A stretch of 64,000 nt of DNA from Luteimonas sp. S4-F44 (GTDB lineage Bacteria; Pseudomonadota; Gammaproteobacteria; Xanthomonadales; Xanthomonadaceae). Below, in pieces: positions 29,778 through 40,976 of the stretch. Location of the stretch: contig NZ_CP093340.1 of assembly GCF_022637415.1 (NCBI RefSeq), forward strand, positions 124,001-188,000, read 5' to 3'. The translations under genes were made by a program, and so were the position numbers. The notes under the pieces were generated by a model. It had not been told where the DNA came from and ran no database searches. It saw nothing but the letters and a program-made list of their open reading frames with translations. Within the stretch, counting starts at the first letter, position 1, and each line of letters begins with the position of its first letter.

Positions 29778-30806
29778 ATGAAGCCCGCCACCACCACCCG
29801 CATCGTCCTGGCCGCACGCCCCACCGGCGCGCCGACCGCTGCCAACTTCCGCATCGAACAGGCCCCGCTACCAGCGCCGCGCAACGGCCAGGTGCTGCTG
29901 CGCAACCGCTGGCTCTCGCTCGACCCCTACATGCGCGGCCGCATGAATGCCGGCCGCTCCTATATCGCCCCGATCGAGGTCGGCGAGGTGATGGACGGCG
30001 GCACCGTCTCGGAAGTGGTCGAGTCGCTGCACCCAGCCTGGTCGCCCGGCGACCTGGTGCTCGCGCACGCCGGCTGGCAGACCCATGCCGTGGTCGACGG
30101 TGAAGGGCTGCGCCGCAAGATCGACCCCGACGGGCCGGCGCCGTCGCTGGCGCTGGGCGTCTATGGCATGCCCGGCTTCACTGCCTACGCCGGGCTGCGC
30201 GAGATCGGCAAGCCCGCGCATGGCGAGACCGTGGTCGTGGCCGCGGCCAGCGGCCCGGTCGGTGCGACCGTCGGGCAGATCGCCAAGCTCCAGGGCGCCC
30301 GCGTGGTCGGCATCGCCGGCGGCCCGGACAAGGTCGCGCATGTGCGCGACGACCTTGGCTTCGACGTCGCCCTCGACCACCGCGCCGACGACTTCGCCGC
30401 GCAGCTCCAGGCCGCGTGCCCGGACGGCATCGACGTGTACTTCGAGAACGTCGGCGGCAAAGTGCTCGACGCCGTGCTGCCACTGCTCAACGACTTCGCG
30501 CGCGTGCCCGTGTGCGGCCTCGTCGCCCACTACAACGACCGCGCGCTGCCCCCCGGCCCCGACCGCCTGCCGCAGCTGATGAGCCTGATCCTCTCGCGGC
30601 ACCTGACCGTGCGCGGCTTCATCCAGCGCGACTTCATCGCGCTCTATCCCGAGTTCCTGCGCGAAATGGGCGCCTGGCTGCGTGACGGCCGCATCCGCTG
30701 GCGCGAGGACGTGGTCGAAGGCCTGGAAAATGCGCCCGAGGCTTTCATCGGCATGCTCGAAGGCCGCAACTTCGGCAAGCTGGTGGTGAAGCTCACTGAC
30801 GACTGA
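29778..30806 (+). CDS. NADP-dependent zinc-independent medium-chain reductase (CurA/prostaglandin-reductase type)
   Basis: A 342-residue medium-chain dehydrogenase without zinc ligands. It carries the LSLDPYMRGRM signature of the leukotriene B4 dehydrogenase/CurA group and the NADP loop AASGPVGATVGQIAKL. Such enzymes reduce the carbon-carbon double bond of enals and enones. The specific substrate is unknown. It ends before a bidirectional terminator shared with icd. Confidence 0.9.
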   Translation: MKPATTTRIVLAARPTGAPTAANFRIEQAPLPAPRNGQVLLRNRWLSLDPYMRGRMNAGRSYIAPIEVGEVMDGGTVSEVVESLHPAWSPGDLVLAHAGWQTHAVVDGEGLRRKIDPDGPAPSLALGVYGMPGFTAYAGLREIGKPAHGETVVVAAASGPVGATVGQIAKLQGARVVGIAGGPDKVAHVRDDLGFDVALDHRADDFAAQLQAACPDGIDVYFENVGGKVLDAVLPLLNDFARVPVCGLVAHYNDRALPPGPDRLPQLMSLILSRHLTVRGFIQRDFIALYPEFLREMGAWLRDGRIRWREDVVEGLENAPEAFIGMLEGRNFGKLVVKLTDD

Positions 30807-30934
30807 TAGCGTCGCGTCTTACGCGGTCTCTGCACACCACCGTCTGCGCTCCCGCTTGCGGGGCATTGCGCCCTTCACGGGTGGAGGGCCGGGGAGGGGG
30901 CAAACGCTCGCGCTGATGCTTGTTCCTAAAAAGA

Positions 30935-30963
30935 AAAACCCAGGACGCGATGTCCTGGGTTTT
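30935..30963. terminator. Bidirectional intrinsic terminator between convergent genes
   Basis: A perfect 12-bp stem, AAAACCCAGGAC (30935-30946) with its complement (30952-30963), encloses a five-base loop and is flanked by A-rich sequence on one side and T on the other, so it can work in both directions. It lies in the gap between the reductase gene (plus strand) and icd (minus strand). Nearby C- and G-runs at 30985-31016 can form a second, weaker hairpin. Confidence 0.85.
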
Positions 30964-31056
30964 CTGCGACCGAAAGCGGCCCCCATCCCAACCCTCCCCC
31001 GTAAACGAGGGAGGGGGCGAGAGGCGGGGGTTACCGCAGTCCAACCAACGTGCCGA

Positions 31057-33752
<2,696 letters not shown>

Positions 33753-33806
33753 GCGATCGTCTCCAAACCGAGGCTGATGTTATGGATCGTGCGGTGATGG
33801 CGCATG

Positions 33807-34130
33807 TCAGGTCTCCGCGCCATCGACGGTGAGCATCAATACGCCCTTGCCGGCAGTGATCCGCAAACGCGTACCGACGTTGAAGCCCAGCGCGTCAAGC
33901 CAGAGCCCGCTCAAGCGCAGGTAGGGCACCTCGTCGTCGCCCTTGTAGCGATCGCGCACTGCGTAGTGGTGATAGCCCACCGTGCAACGCCGTGGCCGGC
34001 GCGGGCGGCGGGCCTTGGCGGGGTGGTCGTGACCGATATGCCGTGGGGTGCCCGCATCGGTCGGTGATGAGGGCGCGTCGGCTCGGGACCCGATGACGGA
34101 AATGTCGAGGCTGTCGGTTTGGCAATACAT
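33807..34130 (-). CDS. SymE-like toxin family protein
   Basis: A 107-residue protein with a disordered, basic N-terminal half and a C-terminal SymE domain (about residues 68-103): PYLRLSGLWLDALGFNVGTRLRI then KGVLMLTV. SymE proteins have an AbrB-like fold; in E. coli SymE is SOS-induced, linked to RNA cleavage and controlled by the antisense RNA SymR. No antisense RNA could be recognised here. The gene lies between a XAC0095-like gene and a lone RHH antitoxin-like gene, all on the minus strand. Confidence 0.8.
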   Translation of the reverse strand: MYCQTDSLDISVIGSRADAPSSPTDAGTPRHIGHDHPAKARRPRRPRRCTVGYHHYAVRDRYKGDDEVPYLRLSGLWLDALGFNVGTRLRITAGKGVLMLTVDGAET

Positions 34131-34241
34131 GAGAATCCTCCATGACGAACGTGCGCTCGCGAAAGCGCGAATGGCAGCGACAACGGGAGCGGGCCCGCCG
34201 CTGTAAGGCACGACCAGCGGCGAACCCGATCCGTCAGCCGA

Positions 34242-34934
34242 TCAGTGCAGCGCGAGCTGTTCCGACACACGCGCAGGCGATGCGACGCCATACGCCGGCC
34301 GGTCCTCGCGCACGCCGCTACGCGGCTTGGCGCTGCGCTCGATCAATTGATCCTGCACCTGCTCCAGGATGTCCCGGACGGCATCGGCGCCCTCCGAGAT
34401 CGCCAGACCCAGCGTCGGCACCGTGGCATCGGCCAGATCGTCTTCGTGGCCCGATGCCAGCACGTCGCCATGTGCCATCAGCGTCTGCACCAACCGGTCG
34501 AGTGCGTCTGCCTGATCGATGGTGACGCCGAAGACGTACGGCTCCGGCACATCGGATGCACGTGCGGGCGACTCCCTTGTGGCGTATGGCGTCGCATACG
34601 GATTGGCCTCGGGGTCTTCCGCAGGCGCGTCCGATGGCGCTGTGCGTTCGTCGGTCGCCGTTGCGGCACGCGGCTTGGACGGCGCGTCTGGTCGCGGTCG
34701 CCACGCCATGGCCTCCAGTACCAGTTCAGCCTGCTCGGCCAACATGGCCAGGCACGTCGCCAAGTCGCCGTGGCTGACCTCGGGCGGGTGGTCCTGTTCC
34801 TCATCGTACGTGCGCGGCTGCGCCAGACGCGACAGAAACTCCATGTGGTCGCGCAGTTTCGTCAGCCGCTTGCGGTCGTCTTCCGGCAGGAAGTAGCCAG
34901 CCCGCTCGGTGTCGTGCGTGTCGTGGTTCGACAT
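34242..34934 (-). CDS. XAC0095-like protein
   Basis: A 230-residue acidic protein. The N-terminal part (about 12-80) has GYFLPEDDRKRLTKLRDHMEFLSRLAQPR, which I recognise as the XAC0095-like domain of Xanthomonadaceae. A Pro/Ala-rich linker leads to a second conserved block (about 132-200, FGVTIDQADALDRLVQTL, DVLASGHEDDLADATVPTLG). There is a strong AAGGAGG ribosome-binding site. The function is unknown; related genes sit in accessory regions. It is preceded by an unusual structured leader. Confidence 0.75.
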   Translation of the reverse strand: MSNHDTHDTERAGYFLPEDDRKRLTKLRDHMEFLSRLAQPRTYDEEQDHPPEVSHGDLATCLAMLAEQAELVLEAMAWRPRPDAPSKPRAATATDERTAPSDAPAEDPEANPYATPYATRESPARASDVPEPYVFGVTIDQADALDRLVQTLMAHGDVLASGHEDDLADATVPTLGLAISEGADAVRDILEQVQDQLIERSAKPRSGVREDRPAYGVASPARVSEQLALH

Positions 34935-34991
34935 GATGTTGCCTCCTTCAGTCCATCGAAGTGACCCGCCAGCCGGAATCGGCGACGGGAA

Positions 34992-35164
34992 GTCGGGAGG
35001 CTAGAAACCGCACGTAGACGGCGGGCGTATTTCCCCGAAGGGTGTTGTATTAGCCGCCCTCCCGACGCAGGCAACGCGTCGGTTGTGCTCGAAAGGATCT
35101 CGGGCACAAAAAACCCACCGGTTTGTCGGAGGTGGGTACCGCTACGTGAGGAGTTTCTAGGCTC
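34992..35164 (-). promoter_or_regulatory. Structured leader with mutually exclusive pairings upstream of the XAC0095-like gene
   Basis: Inside this 354-base gap, one segment (34992-35017) can pair in two ways. GTCGGGAGG (34992-35000) matches 35058-35066 perfectly. The adjacent CTAGAAAC and CACGTAG (35001-35017) match 35142-35160 in two helices of eight and seven base pairs. Further hairpins lie between them (TTGTGC/GCACAA; GACGC/GCGTC). This is the layout of an RNA switch or attenuator, but no known riboswitch class is recognised. Confidence 0.45.
35108..35137 (-). terminator. Intrinsic terminator, minus strand
   Basis: Read on the minus strand, ACCCACC and GGTGGGT form a seven-bp stem (35137-35131 with 35119-35113) followed by six T (35113-35108). 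It would stop transcripts coming from the gene cassette at 35289-36068, or act inside the leader of the XAC0095-like gene. Confidence 0.6.
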
Positions 35165-35234
35165 CGTGGTCGAGTGTGCGAGGGGGCTGCGTGGTTGTCA
35201 AGTGACCCGTCTGCTTTTCGGCCAGAAGCGGCCA

Positions 35235-35294
35235 CTTAGACGCTTGAGTTAAGCAGCGCCGCGAAGGGGCATCGGCTTGACTGAATTGTTAGAG
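35235..35294 (-). other. Integron attC-like (59-base element) recombination site
   Basis: Read on the minus strand, this 60-base stretch begins CTCTAACAATTCAGTCAAGCC, has a GC-rich imperfect palindrome with CTTCGCGGCGC at its centre, and ends GCTTAACTCAAGCG. It closely resembles the classic short attC sites of integron cassettes such as aadA. The stop codon of the neighbouring gene (35291-35289) lies inside the first core box, as is common in cassettes. The other core box reads GTCTAAG instead of GTTRRRY, so the site may be damaged. No integrase gene is present in the window. Confidence 0.75.
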
Positions 35295-36068
35295 GTCACT
35301 GACCTTGCTGGCCGGCCAATTAATGTTTCGAAGATTTGATAATTCTTCTCTGAATTTCTCACCGTAGGCTGATCCAGCCGCACTACGCTCCTCATCTACG
35401 GCGATTTGAACGAGAACATTTCTCCGAAAATCCTCTGGTTGGCCCGTTAGGAGGTGCTCGGCCATTGCTCTGGCCGCTGGCCCTCTTGGCATACCAGGAG
35501 GTCTATTTCTAGCCCTCTGTCCCGCCCCAGAATACTCATCCAAAGCCTCCTTTCGAAGTGCCTCGAGCCTAGCGCCAACACGAGAAACCTCCGCTTGAAA
35601 GAAGCTCATATCACCCGCTCTCAGCTCCTTTAATGCAGCCATTTCCATCTCCCTCCTTAAACACTCCTCGGGAGATATAGACAGCACCCTCTTTGCAAAA
35701 TCAACCTTTCCTCCTGAATCATCGCCAGTTTGATCAACGGGTAGAAGTGCCCCAGAGCATTCTGCTCCGACGCGAAAAATGTAAGTGCTAACTGAAGATG
35801 CTCGGATCTTCTTGTACGCCACATCGAGTTCGTCTTGTATCCGATTGAGCTCAATCTCTCTACGGGCAATTTGCTCGTCCAGTAATGCCTTTTGATAAAG
35901 AGGTATCACAGTAAAGTAAATTGTTCCTGCCGTGATAATGAATAGACCGAACTGAGCGACGTGGCTGGCTCTTACGAGCCAGACGTCCAACGGGTTCAAC
36001 GGGGGATCGGCTGTGGTTTTTTGCCTTCGGATAGCAGGAAATTTTCGCGGTATTCTTCGGAATGCCAT
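35289..36068 (-). CDS. Cassette-borne membrane protein with coiled coil, unknown function
   Basis: A 259-residue protein with a basic N-terminus (RRIPRKFPAIRRQK), one transmembrane helix (about residues 37-60, VAQFGLFIITAGTIYFTVIP), a coiled coil (about 65-95, DEQIARREIELNRIQDELD) and a helical C-terminal region. No enzyme motif is seen. Base composition is far more AT-rich than the chromosome. Its stop codon is within an attC-like site, and a GTTAGAG heptamer (36090-36084) 15 bases before the ATG could mark the other cassette boundary. The frame is open for 47 codons before the chosen ATG. Confidence 0.7.
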   Translation of the reverse strand: MAFRRIPRKFPAIRRQKTTADPPLNPLDVWLVRASHVAQFGLFIITAGTIYFTVIPLYQKALLDEQIARREIELNRIQDELDVAYKKIRASSVSTYIFRVGAECSGALLPVDQTGDDSGGKVDFAKRVLSISPEECLRREMEMAALKELRAGDMSFFQAEVSRVGARLEALRKEALDEYSGAGQRARNRPPGMPRGPAARAMAEHLLTGQPEDFRRNVLVQIAVDEERSAAGSAYGEKFREELSNLRNINWPASKVSDL

Positions 36069-36090
36069 GATGTTGAGTATCACCTCTAAC

Positions 36091-36842
36091 TTCCAAGTTG
36101 ACGGAGCCATGGGTCTGGTTATACGACTTATGCACAAAGCCTCGTGCGTCGGGCTTTCCCCCTTGATACCACTCGATCTTAGGGCGGCTGGGCCCGACGA
36201 ACAAGGCAACGTATAGCCGGGCCTGGCGAGGTTCGGCGCTCACACCAATGGCGGCTATGGGTCGGATGCCGCCATGTCGTGCCCACGACTTCTTTCGGCC
36301 AATAGCTGACATTCGGCTATCACCAAGGCGACCTACGGAAAAAGGCAAAAACTGGGCTGGAACCACACTGGCTGCTTCTGAGCCGCAAATCGTGCTGAAT
36401 GGGCATTCGTTCAGGCTGGACCTTTCAAGGCCGCCGATCATTCTCGAGGAAATAGCATAGGCAGCATCACCGGCGGCGCCGACGCCGACGTCACCGTCAA
36501 TCGGTTCAAGAAGTTCTTTTGCGACGTGAAAGGAAAACGCTTTTTCTTCACGAAAGGGCTGGATAACGCGGCGCTAAAGCATCTCGAGACGATTAAGGTG
36601 CTACGCACTAGAAGAAGTCGCGCAGATGGCGACCCAACAGTCTCTCCGCCGGATCGCGCGAGTTCGCGCTCGTGCCGTGGCCACCGGCGCTGGAGCGCCA
36701 GCTCAGCAAGCCAGTCGCAGGCATCGTGCGTGGCGATGGAAGAACTGGCAGTTTCGTCGCGCCCGTGGCGGACCAACTATCGTGTGACCGCTCTTTATTC
36801 TCCCGCATGCTCTCCTATACTTGACGAAAGGGGGGAAGAACG
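36091..36842. other. AT-richer noncoding/degraded stretch in the island
   Basis: No intact gene is convincing between the cassette and the large STAND-like gene. A stretch at about 36470-36610 reads in the plus direction as plausible protein (ADVTVNRFKKFFCDVKGK, then RFFFTKGLDNAALKHLETIK) but has no start and its sequence character is lost afterwards, so it is probably a remnant. Segments such as 36290-36330 (CGGCCAATAGCTGACATTCGG) resemble spacer debris common in mobile DNA. Confidence 0.5.
36794..36838 (+). promoter_or_regulatory. Putative promoter and ribosome-binding site of the STAND-like gene
   Basis: A TATACT -10 box lies at 36816-36821, with a poor TTTATT at 36794-36799 17-bp upstream. 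The ATG at 36843 is preceded by a strong purine-rich site, AAGGGGGGAAG (36828-36838). This supports expression of the large gene from its own promoter. Confidence 0.45.
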
Positions 36843-39800
36843 ATGTTCGAAATTACTGGCGCGCAAGTCGCCGACCTCAATGACGCCGATCTGCGGACAC
36901 TCGTCGCACGTCTCGCTTTGGCAGAATTGCGGGCTCAGGGTTGCCCCAGTTCGTCGGTGACCGCTGGCGGCAATCAGGACGCGGCGGATGGCGGGCTTGA
37001 TGTTCGGGTCGAGTGCCCGTCCGCACTGCTGATGCCGGATTTCGTGCCGCGCCAGCACACAGGGTTTCAGGTAAAGAAGCCCGACATGCCGGCGAGCGCA
37101 ATCCGCGATGAGATGCGTCCTAGCGGCGTACTACGGCCGGTCATCGCCGAACTCGCCGCTCGCTCGGGCGCCTACATCATCGTCAGCGCTCAAGGGTCGG
37201 TCGCAGACAAGCCGCTGAGCGATCGTCGCGATGCGATCCGGGCGCAGCTCGACGACCTGCCTGAGGCCGGGCAGTTGCATAGCGACTTCTACGATCGCGA
37301 CCGGCTGGCTACATGGGTCAATCACTATCCCGGGATTGTTGCCTGGGTCCGCATGCGGCTCGGCATCGGTATGTCGGGCTGGGGCAGCATCGGCGATTGG
37401 TGCGGCGTCGGCGTGAGCGAGGAGACGCCCTATCTCTTCAATGACAAGGCTTGCCTAACTGATGAGCGAACGAGCGACCGCGAGCAACTCACCATCGGCG
37501 AGGGTCTCGCCCGGCTTCGTGTCTCTCTGACCCAAGCTCGCCAATGTATCCGGTTGATCGGCTTGTCCGGTCTCGGAAAGACTCGTCTCGTGCAGGCACT
37601 GTTCGAGGATGGTGTCGGCGAGGCGCCGCTGGACCCGGGGCTTGCCGTTTATACCGACTATTCGGTCGAGACTGACCCGACCGCCCGGGACATGGCGCGC
37701 CAGCTAGTTATCGCACGACAACGTGCGATCCTGATCGTCGATAACTGCAATCCGGCGACGCACAGCGAACTTGCCCGCATCTGTTCGGAAGCGGGGAGCC
37801 AGGTCAGCCTCCTCACGGTCGAGTATGATGTTCGCGACGATGAGCCCGAGCGTACCGAGGTCTTTCGCCTGCAATCAGCGTCACCCGAAATGGTGGAACT
37901 GTGGCTGGAAAAGACCTTTCCCAATGTGACGCAGGTGGACCGGCGCACCATATCGGAGTTCAGCGACGGCAATTTCCGCGTGGCGCGCGCCCTCGCCGAA
38001 ACCCTCCGGAAAGGCGAGACCTTGGGAGAGCTCAAGAGCCGTGACCTCTTCGAGCGGATTTTTCACCAGCGCAACGAGCCCGACCGGGATCTCCTTTCCG
38101 CCGCCGAAGACCTTGCGCTGCTCTATTCGATCGATGGCGAAGACACGTCGGAAAGCGGCGAACTTGCGCGGGTTGCTGCTATTCGCGGCGCTTCCGTGGC
38201 GGCGATGTATGCGGCGCTGAACACGCTTCGTCAGCGCGGGATCGCGCAGCTGCGCGGACGGTGGCGCGCGATCCTGCCGCACGCGATCGCTAACCCGCTC
38301 GCCGGGTTCGCCCTCGAACGCATGCCCCCTGCCGATTTCGATCGCTTCTGCGCGTCGCTCACGGCGCGGATGCAGAAGTCCCTTTCGCGCCGCCTCGGCT
38401 ATCTGCACGACAGCGCCGAGGCACGGGCCGCGGTCGAGCGCTGGCTCGGTGCCGACGGTCTTCTTGGCGATCTCACGGCGTTGGGCGAAGACGGCCTCCA
38501 GATCATCTCGAATATCGCTCCGGTCGCGCCCGATGCCGTGCTCGCAAGGATCGAGCAAGACGTGGCCGGGCCGCGCGGCGCCGAGATACTCGATCCGCAG
38601 TCGAGCGACCGATGGCAGTGGATACGGTTGATCAAGCTCCTCGCTTACGATCCACCGCTATTCGACCGCGCGGCGACATTGCTTGCCCGGTTCCTCGCCA
38701 CCGAACCGCCCAATCACAACAACAACTCGGTATCGGAGATGTTCGCCGAGCTGTTTCACCTGCATCTGTCCGGCGCCAAGGCTTTGCCGGACCAGCGGCG
38801 ATCGCTTGTGCGCCGGTTCGCCCAATCTGGTGATCCGGCTTTGATGCGCTGCGCCGGCGTCGCCCTCGATGCGCTGCTGAAGGCGCATCATTTCAGTTCA
38901 TCCAGCGACTTCGACTTCGGCGCCCGGTCACGCGACTATGGCTGGCACCCGCCGACCTATGGCGACATCTGGGCCTGGTACAACGGCGCGATCGACTTGG
39001 CGGTCGAGCTTTCGCCAATCATCGAAAACGCCCGGGACCACCTTGCCCATAGCGTAAGGGAGCTCTGGCATTTCGGCGCCTGTCACGATGCGCTCGAACG
39101 GGCAGCGACCCACTTCTCTTCCGAGCGGCCCTGGATCGAGGGGTGGATCTGCTTCCGCACAGCGCTGCGTTTCGACGGCGACTCTATGCCTGATGAGGTG
39201 CGTGCGCGTCTCACCGCGCTCATCGACCGCCTGAAACCCACCGATCTCCTCCATAAGGCCCGTGCGGTGGTACTGGGGCGCAGCAGTTTCGGTTGGGATG
39301 TCGCTGACGTTGATGTCGACGACGGCAATGTCATGAAGCCGTATGAGCGCGCCTCCCAGCTCGCGAAGGAGATCGGAACCGCGCTCGCGCACGACCCGGA
39401 GACGCGTGCTGCCTTCATCGCCGAACTTCTCGTCAAACAACATCCGGAGCGCGCCTACGAGTGCGGCATCGGCCTGTCGGTTGGCGCCGCCGATCTTGAT
39501 GCGATGTGGCGGGAACTGCTGAGCCTCTTTTCTGCCGCCGATGTGGACAGCCGGAATCCGACGGTGCTGGGCGGGTTCATCCATGGCGCACACGCCAGGG
39601 ATTCGGCCTTCGCCGACGCCGCGCTAGAGGATGTGATCGAGAATTCCGATCTCGCCGCGAGCTTGCCCTATCTTCAGGCGCGTGTTGCTATCGATACCCA
39701 GGGCATTGCGCGGCTTCGGCGTGCGATTGATCGTGGCGTCCTGTCGGCGCGGACTTTTCACAGCCTCGCCAATGGCAGCGTCGGCGAGTCTCCACCCGAC

Positions 39801-40619
39801 GCGCTTGGCCCGCTGCTCACCGACATCGCTAGCCTCGCCGACGGCGTGGAGATCGCGCTCGATATCCTTCACATGCACTTCTACCGCGATCGGGAGGAGG
39901 GCCGGCAACACGCTCCATCATTGATTGCCGTCGGCCGTGAGCTGCTGCTGCGCGCCGACTTCGGGAAGCAACAGTTGCCTCGCGATTTCAGGCTGCATAC
40001 CGTCATTCGGGTCTGCTGCGCCGGACCTGATGGTGCGGCGACGCTGCGCGAGATCTGTGCACGGGTCCGGGTCGGGCTGGAGAACGTCTATCTCTCGTCC
40101 TACGATCTTGGTTATGTCTTTAAGGCGCTCTTCGAAACGCATCCCCTCATCGCTCTCGACGAATTCCTGCTTGCTGAGCACCGGCCGAGGAATCGGAGAC
40201 TTTTTGCGGGGGACTTCGGGTCTGGCACGCCGGTGGAAGATGTTGGCGCCGAGACCCTTGTCCAGTGGGCGAATATCGATCCGGATCGGCGCTATCCTCT
40301 GCTTGGCAAGAGCATCTCCATGTTCAAGCGGCGGCAGGGCGAAGAGGAGAATGGTGTCTCCACGCTTTTCCTGAAAATATTGGGCCACGCGCGAGACAAG
40401 CAGGCGTTTCTCGGTGATTTCTGGTCGCGGCTGCAGCCGCGCGGCTGGAGTGGCTCGCTTGCCGATATCCTAGTTCGGCGTCGCGCAGCTATCACAACGC
40501 TGGGTGACGATGTCGGAGGCGAGGTTCGGCAATGGGTCACCGACATGCTGCCCGAACTGGAACGCTGGATCGAACATGAGAGCAAGCGCGATCGGGAAGG
40601 CGAGCAGAGTTTCGAATAG
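36843..40619 (+). CDS. STAND-type NTPase with N-terminal PD-(D/E)xK-like nuclease; candidate antiphage protein
   Basis: A 1258-residue protein in three parts. Residues 1 to about 150 look like a restriction-endonuclease fold: DGGLDVRVE (Asp49, Asp53) followed by GFQVKK (Gln76, Lys78), the D-x(n)-QxK form of the PD-(D/E)xK active site. Residues about 200-480 hold a P-loop NTPase: Walker A GLSGLGKT (240-247), Walker B ILIVDN (Asp300) and downstream helical segments as in STAND/AP-ATPases. Residues about 500-1258 are helical, repeat-like and a likely sensor. The order effector-STAND-sensor is that of Avs antiviral proteins. Codon use and lower GC than the flanks suggest transfer. No exact family could be named. 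Confidence 0.75.
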   Translation: MFEITGAQVADLNDADLRTLVARLALAELRAQGCPSSSVTAGGNQDAADGGLDVRVECPSALLMPDFVPRQHTGFQVKKPDMPASAIRDEMRPSGVLRPVIAELAARSGAYIIVSAQGSVADKPLSDRRDAIRAQLDDLPEAGQLHSDFYDRDRLATWVNHYPGIVAWVRMRLGIGMSGWGSIGDWCGVGVSEETPYLFNDKACLTDERTSDREQLTIGEGLARLRVSLTQARQCIRLIGLSGLGKTRLVQALFEDGVGEAPLDPGLAVYTDYSVETDPTARDMARQLVIARQRAILIVDNCNPATHSELARICSEAGSQVSLLTVEYDVRDDEPERTEVFRLQSASPEMVELWLEKTFPNVTQVDRRTISEFSDGNFRVARALAETLRKGETLGELKSRDLFERIFHQRNEPDRDLLSAAEDLALLYSIDGEDTSESGELARVAAIRGASVAAMYAALNTLRQRGIAQLRGRWRAILPHAIANPLAGFALERMPPADFDRFCASLTARMQKSLSRRLGYLHDSAEARAAVERWLGADGLLGDLTALGEDGLQIISNIAPVAPDAVLARIEQDVAGPRGAEILDPQSSDRWQWIRLIKLLAYDPPLFDRAATLLARFLATEPPNHNNNSVSEMFAELFHLHLSGAKALPDQRRSLVRRFAQSGDPALMRCAGVALDALLKAHHFSSSSDFDFGARSRDYGWHPPTYGDIWAWYNGAIDLAVELSPIIENARDHLAHSVRELWHFGACHDALERAATHFSSERPWIEGWICFRTALRFDGDSMPDEVRARLTALIDRLKPTDLLHKARAVVLGRSSFGWDVADVDVDDGNVMKPYERASQLAKEIGTALAHDPETRAAFIAELLVKQHPERAYECGIGLSVGAADLDAMWRELLSLFSAADVDSRNPTVLGGFIHGAHARDSAFADAALEDVIENSDLAASLPYLQARVAIDTQGIARLRRAIDRGVLSARTFHSLANGSVGESPPDALGPLLTDIASLADGVEIALDILHMHFYRDREEGRQHAPSLIAVGRELLLRADFGKQQLPRDFRLHTVIRVCCAGPDGAATLREICARVRVGLENVYLSSYDLGYVFKALFETHPLIALDEFLLAEHRPRNRRLFAGDFGSGTPVEDVGAETLVQWANIDPDRRYPLLGKSISMFKRRQGEEENGVSTLFLKILGHARDKQAFLGDFWSRLQPRGWSGSLADILVRRRAAITTLGDDVGGEVRQWVTDMLPELERWIEHESKRDREGEQSFE

Positions 40620-40976
40620 CTGCTGATCCGAGCATCCTCAGCGGGGCTCTGACGACGATCGCGGCTTTCGCGGAGTCTTAGGCCGGACCCGCCGCCCTTT
40701 GCATTTCTGCCCGACGCTTCGCGCTGCGCGAATGGCCGGTTTTGGCACACCGCTGCCGAACGGCTGCTTAGGGCCGATAGCGGACCTTCCCGGTCGTCCG
40801 ATGGCTGAACTGCACGGTGCAGTAGATTCTTGCGATGATAGTGCAGTGGTCCTACAGCTGCCCGCGCGCGCTGCAGGGCAACTGATGGCACAGTCGAAGG
40901 TCAACGCGCCCCCCCGGCTGCCCTATCATCGACGCGCACATGGCGCCCTCCGCCGCGCCACATATCGAGTCCTGCC
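40620..40976. other. Gap after the STAND-like gene
   Basis: I see no gene here. The sequence around 40727-40795 (AATGGCCGGTTTTGGCACA, then GGGCCGATAGCGGACC) resembles debris also seen at 36290-36330 and 35215-35235, which suggests that the island's right edge lies in this gap, before the racemase gene. Confidence 0.4.

Noticed and set aside
35165..35234. tRNA or phage att site at the left side of the cassette
   Set aside because: No cloverleaf could be folded and no duplicate of the sequence was seen at the other end of the island.
36608..36808. Short open frames in the degraded island stretch
   Set aside because: No ribosome-binding site, no recognisable domain, and overlapping frames on both strands are equally open; treated as debris.
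36843..40619. Large gene as a LuxR/MalT-type transcription activator
   Set aside because: Although it has a STAND-like NTPase and helical repeats, no HTH domain is visible at the C-terminus, while a nuclease-like motif is at the N-terminus.
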